The notes below the pieces were generated by a model. That model was not told where the DNA came from. It was given only the letters and a program-made list of their open reading frames with translations, and searched no databases. Of a DNA stretch of 64,000 nucleotides, positions 25,825 to 36,268 are shown in pieces; position 1 is the first letter of the stretch, and each line of letters opens with the position of its first letter. Source of the stretch: Bradyrhizobium roseum. GTDB taxonomy: Bacteria; Pseudomonadota; Alphaproteobacteria; Rhizobiales; Xanthobacteraceae. The translations under genes were made by a program, and so were the position numbers. The stretch is taken from assembly GCF_030413175.1 (NCBI RefSeq), contig NZ_CP129212.1:744001-808000 (forward strand), given 5' to 3'.

Positions 25825-26297
25825 TTACGGCCCAGACCGCCAAGCCTGCATTGTAACTGGACTTATCCGGACTGATACGCAATGACGGCGCCTTGAAGGC
25901 GGTCCGCGGCCAATCCACGCGGTCCGGCACCGGCCTTTAGCCTTACCGAATCAGACCCTCGAGGACCGCTGCACCTGTGCCTACATCCGGCAATCGGACT
26001 GTCAAGCGCCGAAGCCCCCGCCGCGCGGCCGGGACTGCCTGATTTAACGAGAAAATCCGACATCCGCTGAATAGCAGGTGAAGCATGGCTTTGTGCCTTA
26101 CTACTGCATTGCGAGCGCCCTGGAATTATGGTTTGAGAGGCGGGATTTCGACGCGTTCTAACGATCTGGCCCGACTACTTTTGAAGCTGGACTTCCAAAG
26201 TACCTCCGGTTGGCCGTTTGTGAGGGCGGATCGTGCGGCATTTTTCGCCATTCGGCGAAAGTGCTTTGGGGACTTAATTCAAGGGAGCGCGAGCGGC
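25825..26297. other. 473-bp upstream region of the oxidase operon
   Basis: No credible gene. The frame of ctaC stays open back to 26085, but its codons there do not look like a coding sequence and the oxidase signal peptide begins at 26298. A short hairpin TTTCGCC-ATTC-GGCGAAA (26243-26260) lies 38 bp before the start. The region probably contains the oxidase promoter and a leader transcript. Confidence 0.5.
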
Positions 26298-27134
26298 ATG
26301 AAGATGTCGAGTGGCCAGATGGGCCGGCGATTGCTGGGGTTTTTGGTGGCGGTCATGACGCTTGCCGCCGGCGGGACGGCGCTGGCGGCACAACCCAAGC
26401 CGTGGGAAATCACGCTGCAGGACGCAGCCACCCCGGTGATGGAAAGCATCATCAGCTTCCATAATTTGCTGTTGTGGATCATCACGATCATCACTTTGTT
26501 CGTGCTGGCGCTTCTGGTCATCGTGGTGGTGAAGTTCAACGCCAAGGCCAACCCGGTCCCCTCCAAAACCACCCACAACACCCTCATCGAGGTGGCTTGG
26601 ACGCTGATCCCGGTGCTGATCCTGGTCGCCATCGCGGTGCCTTCGTTCCGTCTCTTGTTCCTGCAGCTCGACATTCCCAAGGCCGACCTCACGGTGAAGG
26701 TCACCGGCAAGCAGTGGTATTGGAGCTACGCCTATCCCGATAACGGCAAGTTCGAGTTCGATTCGCTGATGGCGGCGGACAAGCCGCCGCGCCTGCTCGG
26801 TGTCGACAACGAGATGGTGGTGCCGGTCAACAAGGTGATCCGGGTCCAGACCACCGGCGCCGACGTCATCCACGCGTTCGCAGTGCCTTCATTCGGCATC
26901 AAGATCGACTCGATCCCCGGCCGCCTGAACGAGACCTGGTTCAAGGCCACCAAGACCGGCATGTATTACGGTCAGTGCTCCGAGCTGTGCGGCAAGGATC
27001 ACGCCTTCATGCCGATCGCGGTCAAGGTGGTCTCCGATCAGGAATTCGCTTCGTGGGTCGAGGCGGCGAAGAAGAAATATGCGGCCAACCCGGCAAACAC
27101 TTTCGCCTCGGCCGGTGGTCAGGTTGCGCAGTAA
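26298..27134 (+). CDS. ctaC: Cytochrome c oxidase subunit II
   Basis: A 278-residue aa3-type oxidase subunit that accepts electrons from cytochrome c. An N-terminal signal peptide is followed by two transmembrane helices (IISFHNLLLWIITIITLFVLALLVIVVV and TLIPVLILVAIAVPSFRLLFL) and a periplasmic cupredoxin domain. The CuA ligands are visible in VIHAFAVPSFGIK and YGQCSELCGKDHAFMP. The aromatic electron-entry patch is QWYWSYAYPD. The start at 26298 sits just before the signal peptide. First gene of the oxidase cluster. Confidence 0.96.
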   Translation: MKMSSGQMGRRLLGFLVAVMTLAAGGTALAAQPKPWEITLQDAATPVMESIISFHNLLLWIITIITLFVLALLVIVVVKFNAKANPVPSKTTHNTLIEVAWTLIPVLILVAIAVPSFRLLFLQLDIPKADLTVKVTGKQWYWSYAYPDNGKFEFDSLMAADKPPRLLGVDNEMVVPVNKVIRVQTTGADVIHAFAVPSFGIKIDSIPGRLNETWFKATKTGMYYGQCSELCGKDHAFMPIAVKVVSDQEFASWVEAAKKKYAANPANTFASAGGQVAQ

Positions 27135-27157
27135 GGCGCGGCCAGACGACGAGCTGA

Positions 27158-28849
<1,692 letters not shown>

Positions 28850-28907
28850 AGCCACTTCGCGGCGCGCAGCTGTTGCGCGCCGCAGTCTTCGTGAAGCGAG
28901 ATCAATC

Positions 28908-29846
28908 TTGTCGGTAGTCGATCACAACGCCATCGATGCTCTTCCCCGGATTTCCGAGGCGGAGGTCGGTGATTACCTCGCGCTGTTGAAGCCGCGGGTG
29001 ATGTCGCTCGTGATCTTCACTGCGCTGGTCGGCCTCGTGATCGCGCCCGGCCATGTTCACCCGGTGCTGGCGTTCACCGCCATCCTGTGCATCGCGGTCG
29101 GGGCAGGGGCCTCGGGTGCGATGAACATGGCGTATGAAGCCGACATCGACGCGCTGATGTCACGCACCGCCAACCGGCCGATCCCGCGCGGACGTATCAC
29201 TTCCGGCGAAGCGATGGCGTTCGGCCTGATCCTGGCATTCTTCTCGGTGCTCACGCTCGGTATTCTCGTCAATTTGCTGGCGGGCGCGCTGCTGGCGTTC
29301 ACGATCTTCTTCTACGTGGTGGTCTATACGATGTGGCTGAAGCGCTGGACGGCGCAGAACATCGTGATCGGCGGCGCCGCGGGCGCGCTGCCTCCCGTCG
29401 TGGCGTGGGCCGCGGCCACCGGCTCGCTGTCGATGGAGCCGCTGCTGCTGTTCCTCATCATCTTCTTCTGGACCCCGCCGCACTTCTGGGCGCTGGCGCT
29501 GTTCCGGTCCGACGACTATGCCCGCGCCGGCGTTCCGATGCTGCCCGTCGTCGCCGGGCCGGATGCGACGCGGCTGCAGATCCTGCTGTACACCATCGTG
29601 CTGGTCGCGGTCGCGGTCTCGCCGTGGCCGCTTGGCTATTTCGACGCGGTCTATGGCGTCACCTCGCTGGTGCTCGGCGCCGGCATGATGTGGCTGGCGA
29701 TCGAGGTCTACCGCTACCGCGAGGGCAAGCAGGCGCAGCGCGCGACGCGCCGGCTGTTTGCGTTCTCGATCCTCTATCTGTTCGCGCTGTTTGCGACCCT
29801 GTTGCTCGAAGTGGTCGTCCGCGCCGTCATACCTTTGATCGGGTAG
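28908..29846 (+). CDS. ctaB: Protoheme IX farnesyltransferase (heme O synthase)
   Basis: A 312-residue UbiA-family prenyltransferase that converts heme B to heme O for the oxidase. The first aspartate-rich region is [26 protein letters not shown] and the second is [19 protein letters not shown]. About eight or nine helices are visible. No ATG or GTG precedes the conserved N-terminus ([31 protein letters not shown]), so translation most likely begins at TTG 28908. Position between ctaD and the copper chaperone ctaG is the normal rhizobial order. Confidence 0.95.
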   Translation: MSVVDHNAIDALPRISEAEVGDYLALLKPRVMSLVIFTALVGLVIAPGHVHPVLAFTAILCIAVGAGASGAMNMAYEADIDALMSRTANRPIPRGRITSGEAMAFGLILAFFSVLTLGILVNLLAGALLAFTIFFYVVVYTMWLKRWTAQNIVIGGAAGALPPVVAWAAATGSLSMEPLLLFLIIFFWTPPHFWALALFRSDDYARAGVPMLPVVAGPDATRLQILLYTIVLVAVAVSPWPLGYFDAVYGVTSLVLGAGMMWLAIEVYRYREGKQAQRATRRLFAFSILYLFALFATLLLEVVVRAVIPLIG

Positions 29847-29864
29847 GGAGCGCATGGCGACCAC

Positions 29865-30029
29865 ATGGACGACAATCAGAAGCCGGATGGAATCGTCCTC
29901 ACAGAGGCGCAGAAAAGAAGCCGCCGCCAGCGCTCGATCGCGATTGCGCTCGCGCTCGGCGTTCTCGTCGTGTTGTTTTTCGCCGTCACCATGGTCAAGG
30001 GGCCGGCAGTTCTCGTCCGGCCCATGTGA
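29865..30029 (+). CDS. Small single-helix membrane protein of the oxidase cluster
   Basis: A 54-residue reading frame between ctaB and ctaG. It has a charged N-terminus (MDDNQKPDGIVLTEAQKRSRRQR), one transmembrane helix (SIAIALALGVLVVLFFAVTMV) and a short tail ending in VRPM. Small proteins with this layout occupy the same place in many alphaproteobacterial oxidase operons and are often called CoxF-like assembly proteins. It starts 18 bp after ctaB and ends 12 bp before the ctaG ATG. Homology to CoxF is inferred from place and topology. Confidence 0.8.
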   Translation: MDDNQKPDGIVLTEAQKRSRRQRSIAIALALGVLVVLFFAVTMVKGPAVLVRPM

Positions 30030-30041
30030 TTGATAGCTGAG

Positions 30042-30686
30042 ATGGAAAACGAACCGCAGAAGCCCAAGGCAATGACGGGGAGCGGCAAGGCCGCCCCGCG
30101 CCGCACGCTGACACGCGATGCGGTTGTCGCCTCGATCTGCGGCTTCGTCGTGGTGTTCATGGTCGGTGCGTCCTATGCGGCCGTGCCGTTCTACGACTGG
30201 TTCTGCCGCGCCACCGGTTTCAACGGCACCACGCAGGTCGCGACCTCGGCGCCGTCGGACGCGCCGCTGGCGCGCAAGATTTTTGTGCGGTTCGACGCCA
30301 ATGTCGGCCCCGGCCTGCCGTGGAAGTTCGAGCCCGAGCAGAACGAGATCGAGGTCAGGATCGGCGAAGTCGTCACCGTGTTCTATCACGTGACGAACCA
30401 GGCCGCGCGCGCCACCGCAGGCGTTGCCGCCTACAATGTCGCGCCGCTCACCGTCGGCGCCTATTTCCAGAAGATCAACTGCTTCTGCTTCAATGAGCAG
30501 ATCATGGGGCCGGGCGAGAAGCGCGAGATGCCCGTGGTGTTCTACGTCGACCCCGCGCTGGCCAAGGACAGCGAGAACGACGGGCTGAACACGATCACGC
30601 TATCCTATACCTTCTATCCCGTGCGCGAGACCGCGCCGAAGCCGCTGGCGGCCGGCGAGGGCGACAAGCGCAAGGGAAACCTGTGA
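30042..30686 (+). CDS. ctaG: Cytochrome c oxidase assembly protein CtaG (Cox11)
   Basis: A 214-residue copper chaperone that inserts CuB into subunit I. One N-terminal transmembrane helix ([21 protein letters not shown]) is followed by a periplasmic beta domain. The domain contains a conserved Cys in [14 protein letters not shown] and the copper motif INCFCFNEQ (CFC). The start could be the TTG at 30030; the ATG at 30042 is preferred because it gives the usual short charged tail. Between the small membrane protein and subunit III. Confidence 0.95.
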   Translation: MENEPQKPKAMTGSGKAAPRRTLTRDAVVASICGFVVVFMVGASYAAVPFYDWFCRATGFNGTTQVATSAPSDAPLARKIFVRFDANVGPGLPWKFEPEQNEIEVRIGEVVTVFYHVTNQAARATAGVAAYNVAPLTVGAYFQKINCFCFNEQIMGPGEKREMPVVFYVDPALAKDSENDGLNTITLSYTFYPVRETAPKPLAAGEGDKRKGNL

Positions 30687-30791
30687 CAAGAAGCCTGTGA
30701 CTGCCGGTTTTCGTATCTGACGGAAATTCGGCTTCGAGATTTGAGACGAATATGTGCCGAAGGGAACGGCACATGCAACGGAGAGACCGCA

Positions 30792-31685
30792 ATGGCTACG
30801 GCGCACGCGAAGCACCACGACTATCACCTCGTCGATCCGAGCCCGTGGCCCGTGGTCGGCTCGATCTCGGCCTTCGTCATGGCGGTCGGTGCGATCACCT
30901 GGATGCATCACATGACCGCCGCAGCTCCGTTCATCTTCGGCTTCGGCACCATCGGGGTGCTCTACACCATGGCGAGCTGGTGGGGCGACGTGATCCGCGA
31001 AGCCCAGTACAAGGGCGACCACACCCGCGTGGTGCAGATCAGCCATCGCTACGGCATGATCCTGTTCATCGCCTCCGAGGTGATGTTCTTCGTCGCCTGG
31101 TTCTGGGCCTTCTTCAATTCAGCGCTGTTCCCGGCGGATGCCGTTCACGCCACCCGCGACGCCGTGTTCGGCTGCGGTCCGGGAACGGCGATGGGCGCCT
31201 GCAGCGTGCCGGGCACCTGGCCGCCGAAGGGCATCGAGACCTTCGACCCCTGGCACCTGCCGCTGCTCAACACGCTGCTGCTGTTGACCTCGGGCACGAC
31301 CGTCACCTGGGCGCATCACGCGCTGCTCGAGAACGACCGCCAGGGCCTGAAATACGGCCTGATCCTCACCGTGCTGCTGGGCGCCGCCTTCACCTGCGTG
31401 CAAGCTTATGAATACGCCCACGCCACCTTCGCATTCTCCGGCAACGTCTATGGCGCCACCTTCTTCATGGCGACCGGCTTCCACGGTTTCCACGTGCTGG
31501 TCGGCACCGTGTTCCTGCTGGTGTGCCTGATCCGCGCCTATGCGGGACATTTCACCTCGAAGCAGCATCTCGGCTTCGAATTCGCCGCCTGGTACTGGCA
31601 CTTCGTCGACGTGGTGTGGCTGTTCCTGTTCGTTTGCATCTATGTCTGGTTCCGCGGCGCGGGGGCTGCGGCCGGCGGGCACTGA
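30792..31685 (+). CDS. ctaE: Cytochrome c oxidase subunit III
   Basis: A 297-residue membrane subunit with seven helices, bound to subunit I. Typical blocks are [17 protein letters not shown] at the start, [25 protein letters not shown] (conserved Glu in helix III), [37 protein letters not shown] and [22 protein letters not shown]. The start at 30792 has GGAGAG about 8 nt upstream. A strong terminator follows, so this probably ends the main oxidase transcript. Confidence 0.97.
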   Translation: MATAHAKHHDYHLVDPSPWPVVGSISAFVMAVGAITWMHHMTAAAPFIFGFGTIGVLYTMASWWGDVIREAQYKGDHTRVVQISHRYGMILFIASEVMFFVAWFWAFFNSALFPADAVHATRDAVFGCGPGTAMGACSVPGTWPPKGIETFDPWHLPLLNTLLLLTSGTTVTWAHHALLENDRQGLKYGLILTVLLGAAFTCVQAYEYAHATFAFSGNVYGATFFMATGFHGFHVLVGTVFLLVCLIRAYAGHFTSKQHLGFEFAAWYWHFVDVVWLFLFVCIYVWFRGAGAAAGGH

Positions 31686-31706
31686 TCCAGATTAGACGTG
31701 CTACAA

Positions 31707-31735
31707 GGGGGCGGCCGGAAGGTCCGCCCCTTTTT
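31707..31735 (+). terminator. Rho-independent terminator after ctaE
   Basis: Stem GGGGCGG (31707-31713) with CCGCCCC (31724-31730) and a 10-nt loop, followed by TTTTT then a pyrimidine-rich tract. It lies 22 bp after the ctaE stop codon. Confidence 0.85.
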
Positions 31736-31745
31736 GCTTTTTCTT

Positions 31746-31896
31746 CCTTCTCCCCTTGTGGGAGAAGGTGGCGGACGCAGTCCGCCGGATGAGGGCTTCT
31801 CTCGACGAGCAAGACTCGCAGAGGCAAACCCCTCACCCGTCTCGAATGAGCTGACGCTCATTCGATCCACTCTCTCCCACGAGGAGAGAGGGAAAA
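31746..31896. repeat. Rhizobial palindromic repeat element
   Basis: It begins with a short hairpin CTTCTCCC-CTTGT-GGGAGAAG (about 31748-31768) and ends with CTCTCTCCCACGAGGAGAGAG. The intervening GGCGGACGCAGTCCGCC and GAATGAGCTGACGCTCATTC form further stems. The set of consecutive hairpins matches the well-known dispersed intergenic elements of Bradyrhizobium and Rhizobium. It separates the ctaE terminator from the DUF983 gene. Confidence 0.75.
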
Positions 31897-31898
31897 GG

Positions 31899-32294
31899 AT
31901 GAGTATGATGCCTGATCAATCACCCACTCTGGCCGAGAGCGCGCTGCGCGGCATCGCCTGCCGCTGCCCGCGCTGCGGCAAGGGCAAGCTCTATGCGGGC
32001 TTCCTCGACCTGCGTCCGAACTGCGAGGCGTGCGGGCTCGACTACGCCTTCATCGACGCCGGCGACGGGCCTGCGATCTTCATCATCATGCTGGCGGGCG
32101 CCATCGTCGTCACGGCGGCGCTGATCGTCGAAATCAAGTACCAGCCGCCGTTCTGGCTGCACGCGGCGTTGTGGCTGCCGCTGATCCTGGCAACCACGCT
32201 GCTGCCGCTGCGCTCGATGAAATCGCTGTTGATCGCGCTGCAATTTCACCACAAGGCGGCGCCCGGCCGGCTGATCGACCGCGAGCCGAAATGA
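31899..32294 (+). CDS. DUF983 family membrane protein
   Basis: A 131-residue protein of the DUF983 family. An N-terminal zinc-ribbon-like pair of motifs (CRCPRCGKGKLY and CEACGLDY) precedes two transmembrane helices (AIFIIMLAGAIVVTAALIVEI and AALWLPLILATTLLPLRSM). In alphaproteobacteria it lies in the oxidase cluster before surf1, which suggests a role in oxidase assembly. Its TGA overlaps the SURF1 ATG (ATGA at 32291). The start at 31899 follows AAAAGG. An open frame upstream runs through repeat DNA and is not taken as coding. Confidence 0.88.
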   Translation: MSMMPDQSPTLAESALRGIACRCPRCGKGKLYAGFLDLRPNCEACGLDYAFIDAGDGPAIFIIMLAGAIVVTAALIVEIKYQPPFWLHAALWLPLILATTLLPLRSMKSLLIALQFHHKAAPGRLIDREPK

Positions 32295-33058
32295 GCGGTG
32301 TGTCATCACGGCGGCCGGCGGTCACCGGCTTCGCCATCTTCACGCTGCTGATGGTGATGGCCTTTACCGGCCTCGGGATCTGGCAATTGCAGCGCCGGGT
32401 CGCCAAGCACACTCTGATCGCGATGCTGAACGAGCGGCTTGCGGCTGCGCCCGAGGCGCTGCCGTCGCCGTCGCAATGGACCTCGCTGACGCCGGCCAAG
32501 GACGAATTCCGCCGCGTCAGCTTTACCGCCACCTACGCGCCGGTGCCGGACGCGATGGTGTACAGCGCGGGTTCTGCCGTTCGCATCGACGTCTCCGGCC
32601 CGGGCACCTGGGCGTTCCTGCCGGCGCAACTCGCCGATGGCAACACCGTGGTGATCAACACCGGTTTCGTCCAGAACACGATGCAGGATCGTGGCCAGCA
32701 GGATCGCGCAGCAGGCCGGCTGATCACGGGCGACCCTGTCGAACTCACCGGCTATCTCCGGTTTCCGGAAAGCGCCGGCACGCTGACGCCGCCGGAGAAC
32801 ACGACCAAGCGGCTCTGGTTCACCCGCGATCATCTCGCGATGGCGCGCGCGCTGGGCTGGGGCGAGGCCCGCAAGGCCGTCGCGCCGTTCTACATCGATC
32901 TGGAAACGCCGGCGCCCGGGAGCGGCATTCCAAAGCCCGGCCCGCTCTCGGTGCATCTGAAGGACGATCACCTGCAATACGCCATCACATGGTTTACGCT
33001 GGCATTCGCGGTCGTCATCGCCTTTGGCGTGTGGTGGCGCGCCCAGCGCCGCGCCTGA
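32291..33058 (+). CDS. SURF1 family oxidase assembly protein
   Basis: A 255-residue inner-membrane protein that assists heme a insertion into subunit I. It has the SURF1 layout: N-terminal helix (FAIFTLLMVMAFTGLGIWQLQRR), a periplasmic domain with the conserved FRRVSFTATY and GPGTWAFLPAQL segments, and a C-terminal helix (YAITWFTLAFAVVIAFGVWW). Translationally coupled to the DUF983 gene. It completes the oxidase assembly set of the window. Confidence 0.92.
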   Translation: MSGVSSRRPAVTGFAIFTLLMVMAFTGLGIWQLQRRVAKHTLIAMLNERLAAAPEALPSPSQWTSLTPAKDEFRRVSFTATYAPVPDAMVYSAGSAVRIDVSGPGTWAFLPAQLADGNTVVINTGFVQNTMQDRGQQDRAAGRLITGDPVELTGYLRFPESAGTLTPPENTTKRLWFTRDHLAMARALGWGEARKAVAPFYIDLETPAPGSGIPKPGPLSVHLKDDHLQYAITWFTLAFAVVIAFGVWWRAQRRA

Positions 33059-33116
33059 GCTTTAGCGGCCGCGCCCGTATTCCACCGGATGGTTGCCGGA
33101 ACCTTTGTTCCCCACA

Positions 33117-33629
33117 ATGGTTGCTGTCCAACCTGCAAACCGGGCAACAGGCCGTTCAGTGTCCATTCATGACGATCGCCATATTCCGCCAGCCGCGTCA
33201 GCGCTGGGGACGACGTATATCGGTGTGGATGGGATTGCGGGTTTGGCGGACGATTTCGATCAGGTTGCGCTGGTGGTCGATTGGCTCGACGCCTGCCGGA
33301 ATCGCGACCTCGCCGCCTTGCTCGACCTTTATGCCGACGATGCGAAGCTCGAATGCCAGTGCGGCCAGGCCAAGGACAGCCAGGGGCGCGCCGAACTCGA
33401 GTCCTACTGGCGGCCACGCCTCAAGACGCTTGCCCCGGCCGCTTTCGGGCTGGAGGAAATCACGCCCGCCGCCGGGAGCGTCGTGCTCGATTATCTGAGC
33501 TACGAGGGAAAGCCGGTCCGCATCGCATTCAGCTTTACGCGCGACGGCAAGATCCAGCACACCTTCTGTGCGCCAGCGGGGCAGACGCAGCGCGAGCCGG
33601 CCGCCGGCATTGTGCATCAGGCGGACTGA
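33117..33629 (+). CDS. NTF2/SnoaL-like domain protein
   Basis: About 170 residues. From VDGIAGLADDFDQVALVVDWLDACRNRDLAALLDLYADDAKLECQCG onward it matches the NTF2/SnoaL fold: an N-terminal helix pair, then strands ending in FSFTRDGKIQHTFCAP. The first 40 residues are not conserved-looking. The start is uncertain (ATG 33117, GTG 33159 or a TTG further up). The 3' end overlaps the convergent histidine-kinase gene by 13 bp. Function unknown; it may be a small-molecule binder. Confidence 0.7.
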   Translation: MVAVQPANRATGRSVSIHDDRHIPPAASALGTTYIGVDGIAGLADDFDQVALVVDWLDACRNRDLAALLDLYADDAKLECQCGQAKDSQGRAELESYWRPRLKTLAPAAFGLEEITPAAGSVVLDYLSYEGKPVRIAFSFTRDGKIQHTFCAPAGQTQREPAAGIVHQAD

Positions 33630-34993
33630 CCGCCATCTTCTTCTGTACCCCGTGCGCGCGATGCGACATCGCTCAACGGAAGCCGGCAGCGCACACGGGT
33701 ACGACCTTCCTCGCGCAGCAATTCGAACGTTCCGCTCAGCGCCCGTGCCCGCTCCAGCATGCCGGTCAACCCCCGGCCGAACATCTGATCCGCGGCAAAG
33801 CCGACGCCGTCGTCGACTATTTCCACGATCGCCTCGCGGTCGTTGATGTCTGCCGTAACGTGCATCGCCTTCGCGCCGGCGTGGCGAAGCACGTTGGTGA
33901 CCGCCTCCTGGATCACGCGGTAGATCGTCTGCGACAGCAAGCCGTCGACACCGTTCAGGTCGGCGTCGATCTTTGACGTCACTGTGAGGCCGGGCGGCTG
34001 CGTCCTCGCGTTCTGCAGCAGCGTCTGGATGCTGCGCTCCAGGCCGAGCTCCTGGATGTAGAGCGGCCGCAGCCGGTCGAGGATACGGCGGTTCGCCTGC
34101 TGCAGCGTTTCGACCGACTGCAGGATTCCCTCGGCGGCAGCCTTCGACTTGGCCTGGCCTGACGGGATCGATTCCAGCAGCGCCACCGTGTTGGCGCGGA
34201 TGCCGAACAGCAGCGGGCCGAGTTCGTCATGCAGCTCGCGCGCCACGTCCTGGCGCTCGTCGTCCTGCAAGGACACGATCTGCCGCAACAATCGACGGTT
34301 GTCGTGGCTAAGCCGATTGAGGGTGCGGGCGAGTTCGTTGGCTTCCTGCGCGCTCTTGCGAATCTCGGGCGGGCCGGAGGGCGCGATCGGCTGTTCGTAT
34401 TCGCCCGCACGCAAGCGCGTCAGGCCCTCGCCGAGGCTTTGCAGCGGCTGCAGCGCAGAACGCGTGGCGAAATGGGCGATGGCGCCGGTCAACAGCATCA
34501 GGCTGATACCCGCGCAGGCGATCGCGAGAAATCCGATCCACTTCTCATAGATGTCGGCGGATATGTCGGGCGCGACGACGATGTCTCCAACCTGCTTTCC
34601 CCCGATTTCGACGGGGAAGGCTGCTTTTAATTCGGGCAGGACGAGCAGGCGGACGAACCAATCAGGCACCGTATCCGGCAGGCCATGCACCTCGGGCGGC
34701 CGATCATCGGAGACGCTCCCTACATGTCGAAAGCGGATCCCTTCAGAAGTCCCGAGCGACCGTACGAACGCATCCAGCGTCGCCTGCGGATTCTGGGACG
34801 CTTGAAGCGCGCCGTTGAGCGCGGCCGCAACGGCCTTGGCTGAACGTGCGGCTGGTTCGGTTTCCTCTAGAAGTTGCGTCGTGGCAAAGATCTGGAGCGA
34901 GACAGCTCCAGCCAGCAGAGCGACAGCGAACAACAGCCCGAGCAACAGCAGCAGTCGCGCGCGAAGAGAAAGCCTTTCCCATATCCGGATCAA
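33617..34993 (-). CDS. NarL-type sensor histidine kinase
   Basis: A 458-residue membrane kinase. Transmembrane helices lie at about 12-37 and 152-172, flanking an extracytoplasmic sensor domain of roughly 115 residues. A HAMP-like linker follows. The HisKA_3 phosphorylation site is DDERQDVARELHDELGPLLFGI (His near 254). The ATPase domain has QEAVTNVLRHA (N box), VDDGVGF and GRGLTGMLERARALSG. Divergent from a LuxR-type response regulator, with which it surely pairs. It resembles UhpB/NarX-like kinases; the stimulus is unknown. Confidence 0.92.
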   Translation of the reverse strand: MIRIWERLSLRARLLLLLGLLFAVALLAGAVSLQIFATTQLLEETEPAARSAKAVAAALNGALQASQNPQATLDAFVRSLGTSEGIRFRHVGSVSDDRPPEVHGLPDTVPDWFVRLLVLPELKAAFPVEIGGKQVGDIVVAPDISADIYEKWIGFLAIACAGISLMLLTGAIAHFATRSALQPLQSLGEGLTRLRAGEYEQPIAPSGPPEIRKSAQEANELARTLNRLSHDNRRLLRQIVSLQDDERQDVARELHDELGPLLFGIRANTVALLESIPSGQAKSKAAAEGILQSVETLQQANRRILDRLRPLYIQELGLERSIQTLLQNARTQPPGLTVTSKIDADLNGVDGLLSQTIYRVIQEAVTNVLRHAGAKAMHVTADINDREAIVEIVDDGVGFAADQMFGRGLTGMLERARALSGTFELLREEGRTRVRCRLPLSDVASRARGTEEDGGQSA

Positions 34994-35068
34994 TATAACC
35001 CTCGCAACCCAAGATTTCTCTTTTAAAAAATCGCCAACGGCCTATTTAATCCCGAAGGGGATGAGTGA

Positions 35069-35713
35069 ATGCAGAATATTACCAGATCGGCAACCAGGGT
35101 GTTGATCGTCGACGACCATCCGGTGGTCCTGTCGGGTTGCAGGTCGCTGTTTGCGTCGGACAATACAGTGCGTATCGAAGAAGCCGCCGACGCCAAATCC
35201 GGGCACCGCGCCTATGTGGCGAGGCGGCCCGACGTCACCGTGATCGATATCAAGCTTCCGGATGTGTCGGGTTTCGAACTGATGCGGCGCATCCGCAAGG
35301 ACGATCCCGACGCCAGGATCATCATGTTCAGCATGAACGACGATCCGGCGTTCGTGGTGCGCGCCATCGAGATGGGCGCGCAGGGTTACGTTTCGAAATG
35401 TGACGATCCGAGGTTGCTGGTGAAGGCCGTGCGCAAGGTGGCTGCCGGCGACAATTTCATTTCGCCGCAACTGGCGGAAGCGGTGACCTTCTCAGGTGCT
35501 TCGATCAAGGCCAATCCGGCGTCGCAGATGACAGCGCGCGAACTGGAAATATTGCGGCTGCTCGGCCGCGGCGACAAGATCGTCGAGGTCGCCGATGCGC
35601 TGGAGATTTCCTACAAGACGGTGGCCAACACCACTTCGCTGCTCAAGCAGAAGCTCGGCGCCAAGAATCATTCGGACCTGATCCGGATCGCGGTGGAGAT
35701 GGAACTCGGCTGA
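35069..35713 (+). CDS. LuxR/NarL-family response regulator
   Basis: A 214-residue regulator. The receiver domain has D15/D16 in VDDHP, phosphoacceptor D60 (VIDIKLPDVSG), and K in YVSKCDDP. The GerE-type helix-turn-helix is near 150-210 (MTARELEILRLLGRGDKIVEVADALEISYKTVANTTSLLKQKLG). The recognition helix YKTVANTTSLLKQKLG has two Thr where most family members have H, which may shift its DNA preference. It is divergent from its kinase across about 75 bp of AT-rich DNA. Confidence 0.93.
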   Translation: MQNITRSATRVLIVDDHPVVLSGCRSLFASDNTVRIEEAADAKSGHRAYVARRPDVTVIDIKLPDVSGFELMRRIRKDDPDARIIMFSMNDDPAFVVRAIEMGAQGYVSKCDDPRLLVKAVRKVAAGDNFISPQLAEAVTFSGASIKANPASQMTARELEILRLLGRGDKIVEVADALEISYKTVANTTSLLKQKLGAKNHSDLIRIAVEMELG

Positions 35714-35811
35714 ACCGGCCGCGCCGGTCGGGCGCGACCCGTTCGAGCCGCTGCATTCGCGCATCGCCCGGGCAATGGAATGGCGAGCGCGAATCCAGCG
35801 AAGGCCTATCG

Positions 35812-36045
35812 TCAGTGACGGTAGCCGCGTCCCCTGTGCCAGCCGTGCTTGTGGTGGCCGCGTCCCCTGTACCATCCGTAATGATGTCCGCGTCCCCGAT
35901 GCATGCCATGGCCGCGCCCATGCTTGACCTGGACTACGGAGCCGTCTTCCGCGGCCATCGGGGCCATACCCAGCCTGGCGGAAGCGGATGCGCTCATGGC
36001 TAGCGAAGCAATCAATGCGGCGCCTATCAGGACAATTCGTCTCAT
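35812..36045 (-). CDS. Secreted His/Gly/Arg-rich repeat mini-protein
   Basis: A 77-residue precursor. A signal peptide (MRRIVLIGAALIASLAMSASASA) is followed by a short linker. About 3.5 tandem copies of a 9-10-residue unit (RGRGHHxGWY/H) follow, rich in His, Gly, Arg and aromatic residues. The DNA repeats with a 27-30-bp period (about 35818-35930), so the array arose by duplication. The His content suggests metal or heme/polyanion binding, but no function is known. GGGAGGA stands before the ATG at 36045. It lies just past the LuxR-type regulator, convergent with it. Confidence 0.75.
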   Translation of the reverse strand: MRRIVLIGAALIASLAMSASASARLGMAPMAAEDGSVVQVKHGRGHGMHRGRGHHYGWYRGRGHHKHGWHRGRGYRH

Positions 36046-36268
36046 CAAGTTTCCTCCCGTTCGCGTGATTGACGTCATGCACAAGCGAGCCGGCGAGCGT
36101 TTGTTCCTGAGGGCGGGAAGCAAAAGCGGTCATGAGGAATGTCGGCCATCCTTCTGTTCATCTACGAGCGCGATGCTGCGGCGCACCCGGAAGCTGTTTT
36201 AAGGTTGCTGTAGATGTCTCGGGAAAAAGTTGCAATATGTGGGCTCGATGTGGAGGCGGGAGTGAGGA

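Noticed and set aside
26085..26297. N-terminal extension of ctaC by 71 codons
   Set aside because: The signal peptide starts at 26298 and the extension has no family counterpart.
31698..31898. N-terminal extension of the DUF983 frame
   Set aside because: It reads through the ctaE terminator and a palindromic repeat, which are non-coding.
31910..31922. TGATCAAT near the DUF983 start as a FixK half-site
   Set aside because: Only one half of the dyad is present and it lies inside the coding region.
35818..35930. Repetitive CGTCCCC-rich DNA as a non-coding satellite
   Set aside because: It is the coding repeat of the His/Gly-rich mini-protein with intact frame, start and signal peptide.
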